From assembly GCF_008923185.1 (NCBI RefSeq), contig NZ_WBMT01000003.1:488571-552570 (forward strand): a DNA stretch of 64,000 nucleotides, in the 5' to 3' direction. The position numbers and the translations under genes were made by a program. Position 1 is the first letter of the stretch, and the number at the start of each line of letters is the position of its first letter. Source of the stretch: Actinomadura rudentiformis. Lineage in GTDB: Bacteria > Actinomycetota > Actinomycetes > Streptosporangiales > Streptosporangiaceae. Below the pieces are notes generated by a model. It was not told the DNA's origin. It worked only from the letters and a program-made list of their open reading frames with translations, and made no database searches. Below, piece by piece: positions 27,590 to 36,333 of this stretch.

Positions 27590-27840
27590 GGAGTCCGCCA
27601 ACCGATCCGTCGAGCCCGGCAATCAGTCCGTCGCGCCCGATGACCGATCCGTCGAGCCCGCAGATCGGTCCATCGAGTCCGGCGACCGATCCGTCGAGCC
27701 CGCAGATCAGTCCATCGAGTCCGATGACCGATCCGTCGAGCCCGGCGACCGATCCGTCGAGCCCGGCGACCGATCCGTCGAGCCCGGCGACCGATCCGTC
27801 GGGCTCGCCGACCGATCCGCCGAGCCGGGCGCCCGGTCCG
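27590..27840. repeat. 21-bp tandem array (heptapeptide-coding length)
   Basis: About twelve copies of ACCGATCCGTCGAGCCCGGCG, nearly identical in the centre and diverged at the edges, lie between the RidA gene and the NUDIX gene. The length of 21 keeps all frames in step, so both strands read as heptapeptide repeats. No signal supports translation. Confidence 0.92.
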
Positions 27841-27869
27841 TCGCCCACCGGCTGGACATCGTCCGGTTC

Positions 27870-28331
27870 TCAGGCGACCTCTGCGATGACCTCGACCTCG
27901 ACCGGGGCGTTGCGCGGCAGCACGCCGACGCCCACCGCGCTGCGGGCGTGACGGCCCGCGTCGCCGAAGACCTCGCCGAGCAGATCGCTGGCGCCGTTCA
28001 GCACCTGCGGCTGGCCGTAGAAGTCCGGCGCGCTGGCCACGAAGCCAACGACCTTCACGATCCGCTTGACCTTGGCGAGGTCGCCGACCTCAGCCTTGAT
28101 CGCCGCGATCGCGTTCAGCGCGCAGATCCGGGCCAGCTCGAACGCCTGTTCGGCCGTCACCTCGGCCCCGACCTTGCCGGTGACGGGCAGCTCACCCTTG
28201 ACCATCGGGAGCTGCCCGGCCGTGTAGACAAGCGATCCGGTCCGCGCCGTCGGCATGTAGGACGCGAGCGGCGCGACGACCTCGGGCACTTCCAGACCGA
28301 GCTCGCGCAGGCGCTCCTCCGGCGTGCTCAC
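27870..28331 (-). CDS. RidA/YjgF-family protein
   Basis: This 153-residue protein of the RidA fold has LVYTAGQLPMVKGELPVTGKVG, a trimer-interface region, and NAPVEVEVIAEVA at the end. The canonical Arg of IRxCTVxL is present only loosely as RNAPVEVEV, as in the many YjgF-like proteins that are not proven enamine deaminases. GTG start lies 2 bases after the stop of the small upstream gene. Confidence 0.88.
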   Translation of the reverse strand: MSTPEERLRELGLEVPEVVAPLASYMPTARTGSLVYTAGQLPMVKGELPVTGKVGAEVTAEQAFELARICALNAIAAIKAEVGDLAKVKRIVKVVGFVASAPDFYGQPQVLNGASDLLGEVFGDAGRHARSAVGVGVLPRNAPVEVEVIAEVA

Positions 28332-28333
28332 CG

Positions 28334-28492
28334 TTACTGCTCCACTTCACGCTTGAAGTAGGCCACCAGGTTCTCCGGGTTCGGACCAGGGAGAACGGTG
28401 ACGAGCTCCCACCCGTCCTGGCCCCAGTTGTCAAGGATCTGCTTCGTCGCGTGGACCAGCAGCGGCACGGTCGCATATTCAAAGCGCTTCAT
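28334..28492 (-). CDS. DUF4177-like small protein
   Basis: This 52-residue protein (MKRFEYATVPLLVHATKQ..., ending FKREVEQ) has the pattern of DUF4177: an N-terminal strand, then ILDNWGQDGWELVTVLPGP and an edge strand. AGGGG precedes the ATG. It is nearly contiguous with the RidA gene and probably co-transcribed. Function unknown. Confidence 0.8.
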   Translation of the reverse strand: MKRFEYATVPLLVHATKQILDNWGQDGWELVTVLPGPNPENLVAYFKREVEQ

Positions 28493-28756
28493 GCCCCTGA
28501 GCCTAGCGACCAGGCACGTCCGACCGGGCCCACGCACCACCGTGAGCACACGTTCCGCGCGTTACTCAACCGCGTCCATGCACAGTTCGCGAAACGTCAA
28601 CGGAAGAGTCCCGGGCGACATCCGGGCGCAGAGTCAGGGACACCGACTTGAACAACAGCAAGAACGCCTGTGCCAAGGTGCCGCATACCCCGCCCCCGTC
28701 GGACGGCGTACGGGCCCGTGTGCGACGGCAAGCAAACATCTAATCCACCAGACGCG

Positions 28757-28794
28757 AACGCCCGTTCTCCGAACAAAACCGGAGAACGGGCGTT
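28757..28794. terminator. Perfect hairpin terminator
   Basis: A 15-bp perfect stem (AACGCCCGTTCTCCG / CGGAGAACGGGCGTT) has an 8-base A-rich loop. On the minus strand it lies downstream of the SPFH gene and its repeats. No confident gene is seen in 28493-28756. Confidence 0.85.
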
Positions 28795-28849
28795 GCGCAT
28801 TTCGTTAAACGTCTCCAGCCTCCCGTGCGGGGCACTCCACAGAACCGCT

Positions 28850-28985
28850 CCAGCTCAGCTCAGGCCCGGCCACGCCAGGCCACACCACGCAGGCCCGGCC
28901 ACGCAGGCCCGGCCCACGCCAGCCCGGCCGCGCAGGCCCGGCCCACGCCAGCCCGGCCACGCAGGCCGGGCCAGGTCGAGCCAGC
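28850..28985. repeat. Degenerate ~16-bp array after the SPFH stop
   Basis: About eight imperfect copies of CAGGCCCGGCCCACGC run from the stop of the SPFH gene to the terminator. The stop-codon context CTGAGCTGG recurs at the far edge, suggesting duplication of the gene end. Confidence 0.75.
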
Positions 28986-30110
28986 TCAGGTTGCGGTGTC
29001 TCGGCGGGTCGGGGTGGGCTCTTCAGTGAGAGGGTCCTGAGCGGCCCCGGCTTGGCCAGCGGCCTCCGCTTGGCGGGCGGCGTCGGCTTGGCCAGCGGCC
29101 TCGGCTTGGCGGGCGGCTTCGATGCCGGGAGTCTCGGCGTCAGAGGCTGCTCCGACCTGCGGGCTTTGCTTCTTGGGCTCGTCCAGTCCGAGTACGGGTG
29201 GGACTTCGCCGGCGCCTTCGAGAGGCGGGGACTGCTCTGCGGCCTTGGCCAGCTCCTGCTCAGCCTTGGCGAGGCGTTCGCCCAGACCGGGCTTGTCCGG
29301 GGCCTGGGCCGTCTGGTCAGTGCCGACTCCACCGGCCATGCGGTCGAAGAAGCGCAGGATCTCGACAGGCAGGGGCATCACCAGTGTGCTGTTCTTCTCG
29401 GCCGAGACCTCGACGACGGTCTGGAGGAGGCGCAGCTGCAGGGCGGCGGGGTCCTGCGACATGATCTCGGCGGCGGCGGCCAGGCGCTTGGAGGCCTGGA
29501 ACTCACCGTCGGCGGTGATGATGCGCGCGCGGCGTTCGCGTTCGGCCTCGGCTTGGCGGGCCATGGACCGCTTCATGCCCTCCGGCAAGGACACGTCCTT
29601 GATCTCGACACGTTCGATCCGGATGCCCCACGGCGCGTCGGTGATCTCGTCCATGATCGTGCGCAGCCGCATGTTGATCTTTTCTCGTTCGCCTAGGAGC
29701 TCCTGCATGTCGGTCTGGCCGATGACCGAGCGCAGCGACGTCTGGCCGATCTGGGAGACCGCGTAGCCGTAGTTCTGGACGTTCACGATCGCCTTCACCG
29801 GATCGATCACCCGGAAATAGACCACGGCGTCGACGCGCACGCTCACGTTGTCCTGAGTGATGCCCTCCTGTGCCGGCACGTTCATGGTGATCGTCTGCCG
29901 GTTGACCTTCTGCATGCGTTCAACGATCGGCACGATGACGGTCAGACCTGGGGCCCGCACCGCGCCGGGCCTCAGCTGCTCACCTCGCCGCACCTGACCG
30001 AAGCGGAAAACGATTCCGTGTTCGTACTGCTGGACGACCTTGACCGACGCCGCAGCAGCGACCAGACCGAAAATCCCGAGGATGAGAAGGAGTGTGAGAA
30101 ATACCGCCAT
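28986..30110 (-). CDS. SPFH-domain (stomatin/slipin-like) membrane protein
   Basis: This protein of about 374 residues has an N-terminal membrane helix (MAVFLTLLLILGIFGLVAAA), then a stomatin-type SPFH domain (VQQYEHGIVFRFGQV, DNVSVRVDAVVYFRV, APWGIRIERVEIKDV) and a coiled coil. It organises membrane microdomains in other bacteria. The ATG at 30110 follows GGAGG at 8 bases. The C-terminus is a low-complexity tail with repeats of EAARQAEAAGQADAA, an in-frame tandem DNA expansion next to an intergenic one. Confidence 0.9.
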   Translation of the reverse strand: MAVFLTLLLILGIFGLVAAAASVKVVQQYEHGIVFRFGQVRRGEQLRPGAVRAPGLTVIVPIVERMQKVNRQTITMNVPAQEGITQDNVSVRVDAVVYFRVIDPVKAIVNVQNYGYAVSQIGQTSLRSVIGQTDMQELLGEREKINMRLRTIMDEITDAPWGIRIERVEIKDVSLPEGMKRSMARQAEAERERRARIITADGEFQASKRLAAAAEIMSQDPAALQLRLLQTVVEVSAEKNSTLVMPLPVEILRFFDRMAGGVGTDQTAQAPDKPGLGERLAKAEQELAKAAEQSPPLEGAGEVPPVLGLDEPKKQSPQVGAASDAETPGIEAARQAEAAGQADAARQAEAAGQAGAAQDPLTEEPTPTRRDTAT

Positions 30111-30314
30111 GACGAGCACCTCCGCTCAGTGAGAACTCGAAGCTCATGAGTCGGACGTTCCGGCTCGCGAACCGGTTCACGTTTCCCAGCTAACCCCGTG
30201 GGCACGGCCGAATACAACGGCCTGGCGAGCGGATCTCATGACCCGGACGGCACCGTGTCAGGGATCACTTGCATGAGTGCGGGCGCCCTCTGAAGTCCTT
30301 GCCGAGCGAACGAT

Positions 30315-31322
30315 ATGGTCGATTGGGTGAGCGCGAAAGACACCGATTGGGACGGCGTACGTCTCCACGTCGTCACCGGTAAGGGTGGCACGGGCAAGAC
30401 GACCGTCGCGGCCGCCCTGGCCCTGGCGCTGGCCGCCGGGGGACGCAAGGTGCTGCTGGTGGAGGTCGAGGGCCGGCAGGGCATCGCCCAGCTGTTCGAC
30501 TGCCCGCCGCTGCCGTACGAGGAGCGCAAGGTCGCCGTCGCCCCGGAGGGCGGCGAGGTGTACGCGCTCGCGATCGACACCGAAGAGGCGCTCATCGAGT
30601 ACCTCGAGATGTTCTACAACCTCAAGCGGGCCGGCAAGGCGATGTCCAAGCTGGGCCTGGTCGACTTCGTGACCACGATCGCCCCCGGGTTGCGCGACGT
30701 GATCCTCACTGGCAAGACGAGTGAGTCCGTTCGGCGCAGGGAGAAGAACGGCTCGTTCGTGTACGACGCGGTCGTGATGGACGCGCCGCCGACCGGGCGG
30801 ATCACCAAGTTCCTGAACGTGAACGACGAGGTCTCGGGCCTGGCCAAGGTCGGGCCCGTCCGCAACCACGCCGACACCGTCATGAAGGTCGTGCGCAGCC
30901 CCGAGACCGCTGTGCACTTCGTCACCCTGCTGGAGGAGATGCCGGTCCAGGAGACCATGGACGGCATCCACGACCTCACCGAGGTCGGCCTCCCGGTCGG
31001 CGGTGTGATCGTCAACATGGAGCATCCGCCGGTGCTGGGCGCCGACGAGCTGGCGGCCGCCGCCGCGGGCACGCTCGACCAGGAGGAGATTGTCCGGGGG
31101 CTCAAGGCAGCCGGGTTGGAACGCGACGCGGAGCCCATTGCGGCCGAGCTCATCCGCGAGGCCACCGAGCACGCCCAGCGCACCGCGCTGCAGAAGCGCG
31201 AAAAGGAACGCCTTGAGGGCATCGACCGGCCGCGTTACGTGCTGCCGCTGCTGCCCGACGGCATGGACCGGGCCGGGCTGTACGACCTGGCGGAGGCACT
31301 TCGCAAGCAGGGAGCCGCCTGA
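30315..31322 (+). CDS. ArsA-family ATPase (first of pair)
   Basis: This 335-residue P-loop ATPase has Walker A VTGKGGTGKTT at residues about 20-30 and the switch-like VVMDAPPTGRI. Related pairs precede wblA in Streptomyces (SCO3577 and SCO3578 type). Its role is unknown; ArsA/Get3-like folds bind client proteins or metals. ATG is chosen, with a GTG four codons on (VSAKDTDW) as alternative. Its final codons GGAGCCGCC and stop are the seed of a tandem junction duplication. Confidence 0.88.
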   Translation: MVDWVSAKDTDWDGVRLHVVTGKGGTGKTTVAAALALALAAGGRKVLLVEVEGRQGIAQLFDCPPLPYEERKVAVAPEGGEVYALAIDTEEALIEYLEMFYNLKRAGKAMSKLGLVDFVTTIAPGLRDVILTGKTSESVRRREKNGSFVYDAVVMDAPPTGRITKFLNVNDEVSGLAKVGPVRNHADTVMKVVRSPETAVHFVTLLEEMPVQETMDGIHDLTEVGLPVGGVIVNMEHPPVLGADELAAAAAGTLDQEEIVRGLKAAGLERDAEPIAAELIREATEHAQRTALQKREKERLEGIDRPRYVLPLLPDGMDRAGLYDLAEALRKQGAA

Positions 31323-31474
31323 GATGAGCCCGGCCAACGGAGCCGCCCGGACTGGCCCGACCAACGGAGCCACCTGGACAAGCCCGCCGGATCGAGCCGC
31401 CTGGACTGGCCCGCTCGACGGAGCCACCTTGATCAGCCCGACCGACGGAGCCGCGTGAGATGAGCCCCTCCGAC
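31311..31474. repeat. Six copies of a 27-28 bp stop/start junction
   Basis: Units begin at 31311, 31339, 31366, 31393, 31420 and 31447. The first and last keep GGAGCCGC.TGAGATGAGCCC, the natural overlap of the stop of the first ATPase gene with the start of the second. The four inner units have lost the TGA. The array therefore duplicated a gene junction and pushed the second gene about 136 bases away. Confidence 0.95.
31324..31458 (+). CDS. Possible de novo 44-residue protein made by junction duplication
   Basis: The decoy start ATG in unit 1 opens a frame that runs through the 27-bp (9-codon) units and ends at the TGA in unit 6. It encodes imperfect nonapeptides of the type NGATWTSPP. Both ends have the coupling arrangement TGAGATG, so ribosomes finishing the first ATPase could translate it and hand over to the second. 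Whether it is expressed is unknown; the family is none I recognise. Confidence 0.4.
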   Translation: MSPANGAARTGPTNGATWTSPPDRAAWTGPLDGATLISPTDGAA

Positions 31475-32602
31475 AAGACCCCGCCGTCGCTGGACGTCGA
31501 CGCCCTGCTCGACGACCCCCGCACGAAGATCATCGTGTGCTGCGGCTCCGGCGGCGTGGGCAAGACCACCACCGCCGCCGCGCTGGGCGTACGGGCCGCC
31601 GAACGCGGCCGCGACGTCGTCGTGCTGACCGTCGACCCGGCCCGCCGGCTGGCACAGTCGATGGGCCTGTCCGAGCTCGACAACAGCCCGCGCAAGATCG
31701 AGATCGAGGGCGACGGCGAGCTGCACGCCATGATGCTCGACATGAAGCGCACCTTCGACGAGATCGTGGAGGCGCACTCCGACCCCGACCGGGCGAAGAC
31801 CCTCCTGGCCAACCCGTTCTACCAGTCGCTCTCCTCGTCCCTGTCGGGCACGCAGGAGTACATGGCGATGGAGAAGCTCGGCCAGCTGCACCGCTCGGGC
31901 GCCTGGGACCTGATCATCGTCGACACCCCGCCGTCCCGGAACGCGCTGGACTTCCTGGACGCCCCCGAACGCATGGGCCGCTTTCTCGACGGCCGCTTCA
32001 TGAAGATCCTCGCCGCCCCGGCCAAGACGGGCGGCCGCTTCGGCGTCAAGGTGATCAGCGCCGGCTTCGGCATGTTCACCGGCGTGATCAACAAGGTGCT
32101 CGGCGTTCAGCTCCTGCGCGACGTCCAGACCTTCGTCGCCGCGTTCGACACGATGTTCGGCGGCTTCCGCGAACGCGCAGAGAAGACCTTCAAGCTCCTC
32201 CAGACGCCGGGCACCGCGTTCCTGGTGGTCGCGGCCCCCGAGCCCGACGCCCTCCGCGAGGCCTCCTACTTCGTCGAACGCCTCGCCGAAGAACGCATGC
32301 CGCTGGCAGGCCTGGTCGTCAACCGCGTCCACGAGTCGCCCGCCGACAGCCTGTCGGCCGCCCGCAGCCAGGCCGCCGCCGAAAACCTGGAGGAACGCGG
32401 CGACCACCAGCTCACCGCCGCGCTTCTCCGTCTGCACACCGATCGCATGCAGCTGGCGGCCCGCGAGGAACGCCTGCGCGAGCGCTTCGCCTCGACCCAT
32501 CCCACGGTCCCGGTCACCGCCGTCCCAGCCCAGGCCGAAGACGTCCACGACCTCGAAGGCCTCCGCCGCGTGGGCAACGATCTGACCCGCCCAGCCGCCT
32601 GA
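31460..32602 (+). CDS. ArsA-family ATPase (second of pair)
   Basis: This 380-residue protein has Walker A CCGSGGVGKTTTAAA near residue 28, the VDPARRLAQSMG segment, LIIVDTPPSRNALDF, and a long C-terminal helical region. It is a paralogue of the preceding ATPase and likely its heteromeric partner. The start ATG sits in the last copy of the duplicated junction with only a weak ribosome binding site, consistent with original translational coupling. A hairpin terminator follows and wblA is convergent. Confidence 0.9.
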   Translation: MSPSDKTPPSLDVDALLDDPRTKIIVCCGSGGVGKTTTAAALGVRAAERGRDVVVLTVDPARRLAQSMGLSELDNSPRKIEIEGDGELHAMMLDMKRTFDEIVEAHSDPDRAKTLLANPFYQSLSSSLSGTQEYMAMEKLGQLHRSGAWDLIIVDTPPSRNALDFLDAPERMGRFLDGRFMKILAAPAKTGGRFGVKVISAGFGMFTGVINKVLGVQLLRDVQTFVAAFDTMFGGFRERAEKTFKLLQTPGTAFLVVAAPEPDALREASYFVERLAEERMPLAGLVVNRVHESPADSLSAARSQAAAENLEERGDHQLTAALLRLHTDRMQLAAREERLRERFASTHPTVPVTAVPAQAEDVHDLEGLRRVGNDLTRPAA

Positions 32603-32643
32603 CCCGCCAGCGCACCCCAGCCGACCGCCGCCTGACACGCACG

Positions 32644-32750
32644 GCTGAGAGCAAGCGTTGCCGTGGGCAAGCGTCGCTGTTGATGCGCGGCCGTGGACAT
32701 GCGCGGCCGTGGGCCCGCCGCCGGACATGCGTGACTGTGTAGGCATGCGT
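32644..32750. repeat. Degenerate ~16-bp repeats leading into a terminator arm
   Basis: Units such as GCGCGGCCGTGGACAT and GCGTGGCTGTAGGC recur about six times. The last one is the left arm of the terminator at 32752, so the array seems to derive from the terminator itself. Confidence 0.65.
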
Positions 32751-32751
32751 G

Positions 32752-32790
32752 GCTGTAGGCCCGCACCTGACCATGGTGCGGGCCTACAGC
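32752..32790. terminator. Bidirectional hairpin terminator between ArsA-2 and wblA
   Basis: A perfect 16-bp stem (GCTGTAGGCCCGCACC / GGTGCGGGCCTACAGC) with a 7-base loop separates the convergent genes. Confidence 0.88.
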
Positions 32791-32883
32791 TACTGCTTCA
32801 GACCTGTGACGGTCTTGCGGACCGTGCTGGAACGGGCTAGTCCGATCTCGGGGAACGGGCAGCCCGGCTCCGCCTGGGTACGG

Positions 32884-33195
32884 TCAGCTGGCGACGAGTT
32901 CACTCTCGTCGACATCGACCGAACGCTCGTACTCCTCCTTGGCGGTCTCCAGCAGCTCGCGCCACGATTCCACGTCCGGACGCCGCCGTAGCAAAGCCCG
33001 CCGCTCACGCTCAGTCATCCCACCCCAGACACCGAATTCAATCCGGTTGTCGAGAGCGTCGGCGAGGCACTCCGTGCGCACCGGGCAGCCGCGGCAGATG
33101 AGCTTGGCTCGGTTCTGCGCTGCTCCCTGTACGAACAGGGCGTCTGGATCCGCGTTACGGCAGGCGGCGCGGGCGGTCCAATCCGTGATCCACAT
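32884..33195 (-). CDS. wblA: WhiB-family regulator WblA
   Basis: This 103-residue WhiB-like iron-sulfur protein has four cysteines in AACRNAD, ICRGC and RTECLAD, followed by GVWGGMTERERRALLRRR, the beta-turn and basic DNA-contact segment. The FVQGAAQNRAK and LADALDNR sequences are those of WblA. WblA is known as a pleiotropic developmental and antibiotic regulator in Streptomyces, where it also sits next to the ArsA-like pair. GGGGAG lies upstream. Confidence 0.95.
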   Translation of the reverse strand: MWITDWTARAACRNADPDALFVQGAAQNRAKLICRGCPVRTECLADALDNRIEFGVWGGMTERERRALLRRRPDVESWRELLETAKEEYERSVDVDESELVAS

Positions 33196-33515
33196 CTTGG
33201 CCCCACTCCCCTAGGGTCTGTGTCGATTTGCGCTCCTTGGCCAGACGGGCGCGGACGTCAGGCCGCCAAACGAAAGCCGTGGGGAAGAACTTACGGAAGC
33301 GAGGGACGTTTCAACAGCCCCCGATGGGCCCATTCTCGATATAGCCCACCAGGGCCATACCGCCGGAACGGACTAGTTACCTCTAGTTGACGCGTCGCCC
33401 CCCGTGCCGGTTGACATCACGACAGACCCGGCGACGAAGCCGGGCATAGCGATCATGGGCACATGCGGCGGACCTATGCCCGTAAGCACTGGTGGTCCCG
33501 CGTACCCTAGAGCCC

Positions 33516-35798
33516 GTGCATGATGCGAAAGAGGGACGAGCCAACGCCTTCTCCACCCTGTTCAGGCTGTTGGTGGCGGGTGTCGTCGCGGGGGTCCTGG
33601 TCGCCTTCATCGCGCTGCCGGGGATCGGCAGCGCGGGCCTGACCGCGCGTGACGCGGCGACCAACTTCCAGAACATGGAGAGCGAACTCAAGACGTCGAA
33701 GCCGTCGGCCCAGACGAAGGTGTTCGACGCGAACGGCAAGCAGTTCGCCACGTTCTTCGACAAGTACCGCGAACCGATCCGACTCGACCAGGTCGCGCCC
33801 ATCATGAAGACCGCGATCGTCGACATCGAGGACTCGCGGTTCTACGAGCACGGCGCGCTCGACCTGAAGGGCACGATCCGTGCGCTGGCCAAGAACGTCG
33901 AGTCCGAGCAGACCCAGGGCGGCTCGACCCTCACGCAGCAGTACGTCAAGAACCTCCTCGTCGACAACGCCAAGACCGACGCCGAGTACCGGGAGGTGAC
34001 GGCGCCCACGGTCGGCCGCAAGCTCCGCGAGCTGAGCTACGCGCTCGACCTCGAGAAGAAGATGACCAAGGACGAGATCCTGCAGGGCTATCTGAACATC
34101 GCCTACTTCGGCGCCGGCGCGTACGGCATCGAAGCGGCGTCCCGGCGCTACTTCAGCAAGCCCGCCAAGGACCTCAACCTCGAGCAGGCCGCCCTGCTGG
34201 CCGGCGTCACGCAGAACCCCGCCGCGTTCGACCCGATCCGCAACGGCAAGGACGCCCGCAAGCGCCGCGACATCGTTCTGTACCGGATGGCCGAGCTCAA
34301 GCACATCACCAAGGCACAGGCGGACGCGGCCGCAGCCAAGCCGATCGAGCTCAACAGGACCGATCCCGCCGGTGGTTGCGAGACCAGCGACGCCCCGTAC
34401 TTCTGCGAGTACGTGAAGTTCGACGTGCTCAACATCCTGTCCGACGGCAAGTACTGGTCGCTCAAGGACAAGGAGCGGCAGGACGTCTTCAACAAGCTCA
34501 ACCGCGGCGGCTACACGATCCGCACGACCCTGGACAGGAAGGCCCAGAAGGCGGTCGACCGGGCCCTGCGCAACTACGTGGCCCCTGGCAGCACCCGGGT
34601 CGGCGCCGAGTCGATGGTCGAGCCGGGCACCGGGCACGTCAAAGCCATCGGACTCAGCAAGCGGTACGGCGCCAAGAAGGGCCGGACGACCCTCAACCTG
34701 GCCGCCGACTGGGCTCACGGCGGCGGTGGCGGCGTGTCCGCGGGCTCCACGTTCAAGATCTTCACCTTGATCGCGGCGCTCGACCAGGGCATCCCGGTCA
34801 GCACCTCGATGCCGGCCGGCGCGCAGACGACGGTCACCGGTCTCACCGACTGCAAGGGCAACGGGACGGGGGTCTTCAGCCCTCGCAACTCCGACCCCGC
34901 CGAGAAGGGCGCCTACAACCTCAAGACCGGCACCTGGCACTCGGTCAACACTTTCTACGCACACCTCGAAAAGCGCGTCGGCCTCTGCGAGTCGGTGAAG
35001 ATGGCGCAGAAGTTCGGCATGAAGCGTGCCGACGGGCGGCCGTTCCTGGAGGTCCCGTCGCAGGTGCTCGGCACCAACGAGGTCGACATGGTGCACCTCG
35101 CCGCCGCTTACGCAGGCATCGCGGCACGGGGCAAGTATTGCGCCCCCGTCTCGGTCACCGAGGTCATCGACGGTGATGGCAAGAAGGTCAAGCTTCCCAA
35201 GCCGGACTGCCGCCAGGTCGTGGACCAGCCCGTGGCCGACAAGGTGAACGAGATCATGCAGGGCGTCCTGACCGTGGGCACGGCCAGAGGCGGCGGCATC
35301 GGCCGTCCCGCGGCCGGCAAGACCGGTACCTGTGAGGCCCACACCTGTGCGCTCTTCGCCGGGCACACGCCCAACATGGCCGCGGCGGTCGCCTACTGGG
35401 ACCCGCGCGGTCCGGTCCGCTACCCAGTGAACGTCTTCGGCGCCGACCAGCCCCTGTCGATCTGGCGGCAGAGCATGCAAAACGCCCTCTCCGGCAGGCC
35501 TGCTCCCCCCTTCGCCCGTTCACTGGAGGACTTCGGCGACACCAGCACCGTCCCGGACGTGCGAGGCATGTCGGTCGGCGCCGCGATGGCAGCCATCAGG
35601 GCCGCCGATCTGCAGGGCAGGATCGTTCCGCAGCCTGTCCCGTCCGACCTGCCCAAGGGCAAGGTGGTCAACACCTCGCCCGGCGCCAACGCCGAGGTCC
35701 CCCCGGGCAGCACCGTAATGATCTTCATGAGCAGCGGCCGCAAGCAGGGCGTCAGAGGGCGCCCTGGCCAGAACGGCAACTGGCCCTGGCCTTTCTAA
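33516..35798 (+). CDS. Bifunctional penicillin-binding protein with PASTA domain
   Basis: This is about 760 residues. After a short cytoplasmic tail and one membrane helix comes a GT51 transglycosylase domain with the catalytic Glu in IEDSRFYEHGALD (about residue 105) and GGSTLTQQYVKN. A transpeptidase domain follows with SAGSTFKI (SxxK, Ser nucleophile), SVN and KTGTC. One PASTA repeat (VPDVRGMSVGAAMAAIRAAD) lies near the C-terminus, then a basic Gly-rich tail. It polymerises and cross-links peptidoglycan outside the membrane. GTG 33516 is chosen; GTG 33492 in frame is possible and neither has a clear ribosome binding site. A TACCCT hexamer just upstream could be the -10 of a near-leaderless mRNA. 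Confidence 0.93.
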   Translation: MHDAKEGRANAFSTLFRLLVAGVVAGVLVAFIALPGIGSAGLTARDAATNFQNMESELKTSKPSAQTKVFDANGKQFATFFDKYREPIRLDQVAPIMKTAIVDIEDSRFYEHGALDLKGTIRALAKNVESEQTQGGSTLTQQYVKNLLVDNAKTDAEYREVTAPTVGRKLRELSYALDLEKKMTKDEILQGYLNIAYFGAGAYGIEAASRRYFSKPAKDLNLEQAALLAGVTQNPAAFDPIRNGKDARKRRDIVLYRMAELKHITKAQADAAAAKPIELNRTDPAGGCETSDAPYFCEYVKFDVLNILSDGKYWSLKDKERQDVFNKLNRGGYTIRTTLDRKAQKAVDRALRNYVAPGSTRVGAESMVEPGTGHVKAIGLSKRYGAKKGRTTLNLAADWAHGGGGGVSAGSTFKIFTLIAALDQGIPVSTSMPAGAQTTVTGLTDCKGNGTGVFSPRNSDPAEKGAYNLKTGTWHSVNTFYAHLEKRVGLCESVKMAQKFGMKRADGRPFLEVPSQVLGTNEVDMVHLAAAYAGIAARGKYCAPVSVTEVIDGDGKKVKLPKPDCRQVVDQPVADKVNEIMQGVLTVGTARGGGIGRPAAGKTGTCEAHTCALFAGHTPNMAAAVAYWDPRGPVRYPVNVFGADQPLSIWRQSMQNALSGRPAPPFARSLEDFGDTSTVPDVRGMSVGAAMAAIRAADLQGRIVPQPVPSDLPKGKVVNTSPGANAEVPPGSTVMIFMSSGRKQGVRGRPGQNGNWPWPF

Positions 35799-35823
35799 CG
35801 AGAAAGCTCGCGCCCTAATACAC

Positions 35824-35857
35824 GAAGACTCCCGCACCAGCTGGTGCGGGAGTCTTC
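35824..35857. terminator. Perfect bidirectional terminator
   Basis: A 15-bp perfect stem (GAAGACTCCCGCACC / GGTGCGGGAGTCTTC) with loop AGCT lies between the PBP gene and the convergent YqeY gene. Confidence 0.92.
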
Positions 35858-35877
35858 ACGTCGAGCGTGGCCTGATC

Positions 35878-36333
35878 TCACCCCAGGAGCTGACGCTTGA
35901 CCTCGGCGGCAACTCGGCCGCCTTCGGCGCGGCCGGCGACCTTGGGGTTGACGACCTTCATGACCTGGCCCATGGCACGCGGTCCCTCGGCGCCCGTCTC
36001 GGCGATCGCGGCGGTGACCAGCGCAGTAAGGTCCTCGTCGGACAGCTGAGCGGGCAGGTAGTCCTCCAGGACCGCACCCTCGTCCCGTTCCGCCTGGGCC
36101 TGCGTGTCGCGGCCGGCGTCGGCGAACGCCGCAGCGGCCTCGCGGCGCTTCTTGGCCTCGCGGGTGAGCACCTTGACGACGTCGTCGTCGGACAGCTCAC
36201 GCGACTGCTTGCCCGCGACCTCCTCGTTCTTCACCGCGGTCAGGGCCATGCGCAGCGTGCGTGTACGCACTTCATCACGGGCCTTCATCGCGACCGAGAG
36301 GTCGTTCTCCAGCTTCTCCTTCAGGGCACTCAT
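35878..36333 (-). CDS. GatB/YqeY-domain protein
   Basis: This 151-residue YqeY protein starts at MSALKEKL. Typical segments are KARDEVRTRTLRMALTAVKN, QAERDEGAVLEDYLPAQLS and GQVMKVVNPKVAGRAEGGRV. YqeY resembles the tRNA-binding C-terminal domain of amidotransferase subunit GatB, but its biological role is not established. It is divergent from the phosphoesterase gene. Confidence 0.92.
   Translation of the reverse strand: MSALKEKLENDLSVAMKARDEVRTRTLRMALTAVKNEEVAGKQSRELSDDDVVKVLTREAKKRREAAAAFADAGRDTQAQAERDEGAVLEDYLPAQLSDEDLTALVTAAIAETGAEGPRAMGQVMKVVNPKVAGRAEGGRVAAEVKRQLLG

Noticed and set aside
27510..27848. Collagen-like or heptapeptide-repeat protein between RidA and NUDIX genes
   Set aside because: Openness follows from the 21-bp unit length. 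No ribosome binding site, and the opposite strand is equally open.
28398..28808. Plus-strand frame over the DUF4177 gene and terminator
   Set aside because: It is antisense to a better-supported gene and runs through a perfect hairpin.
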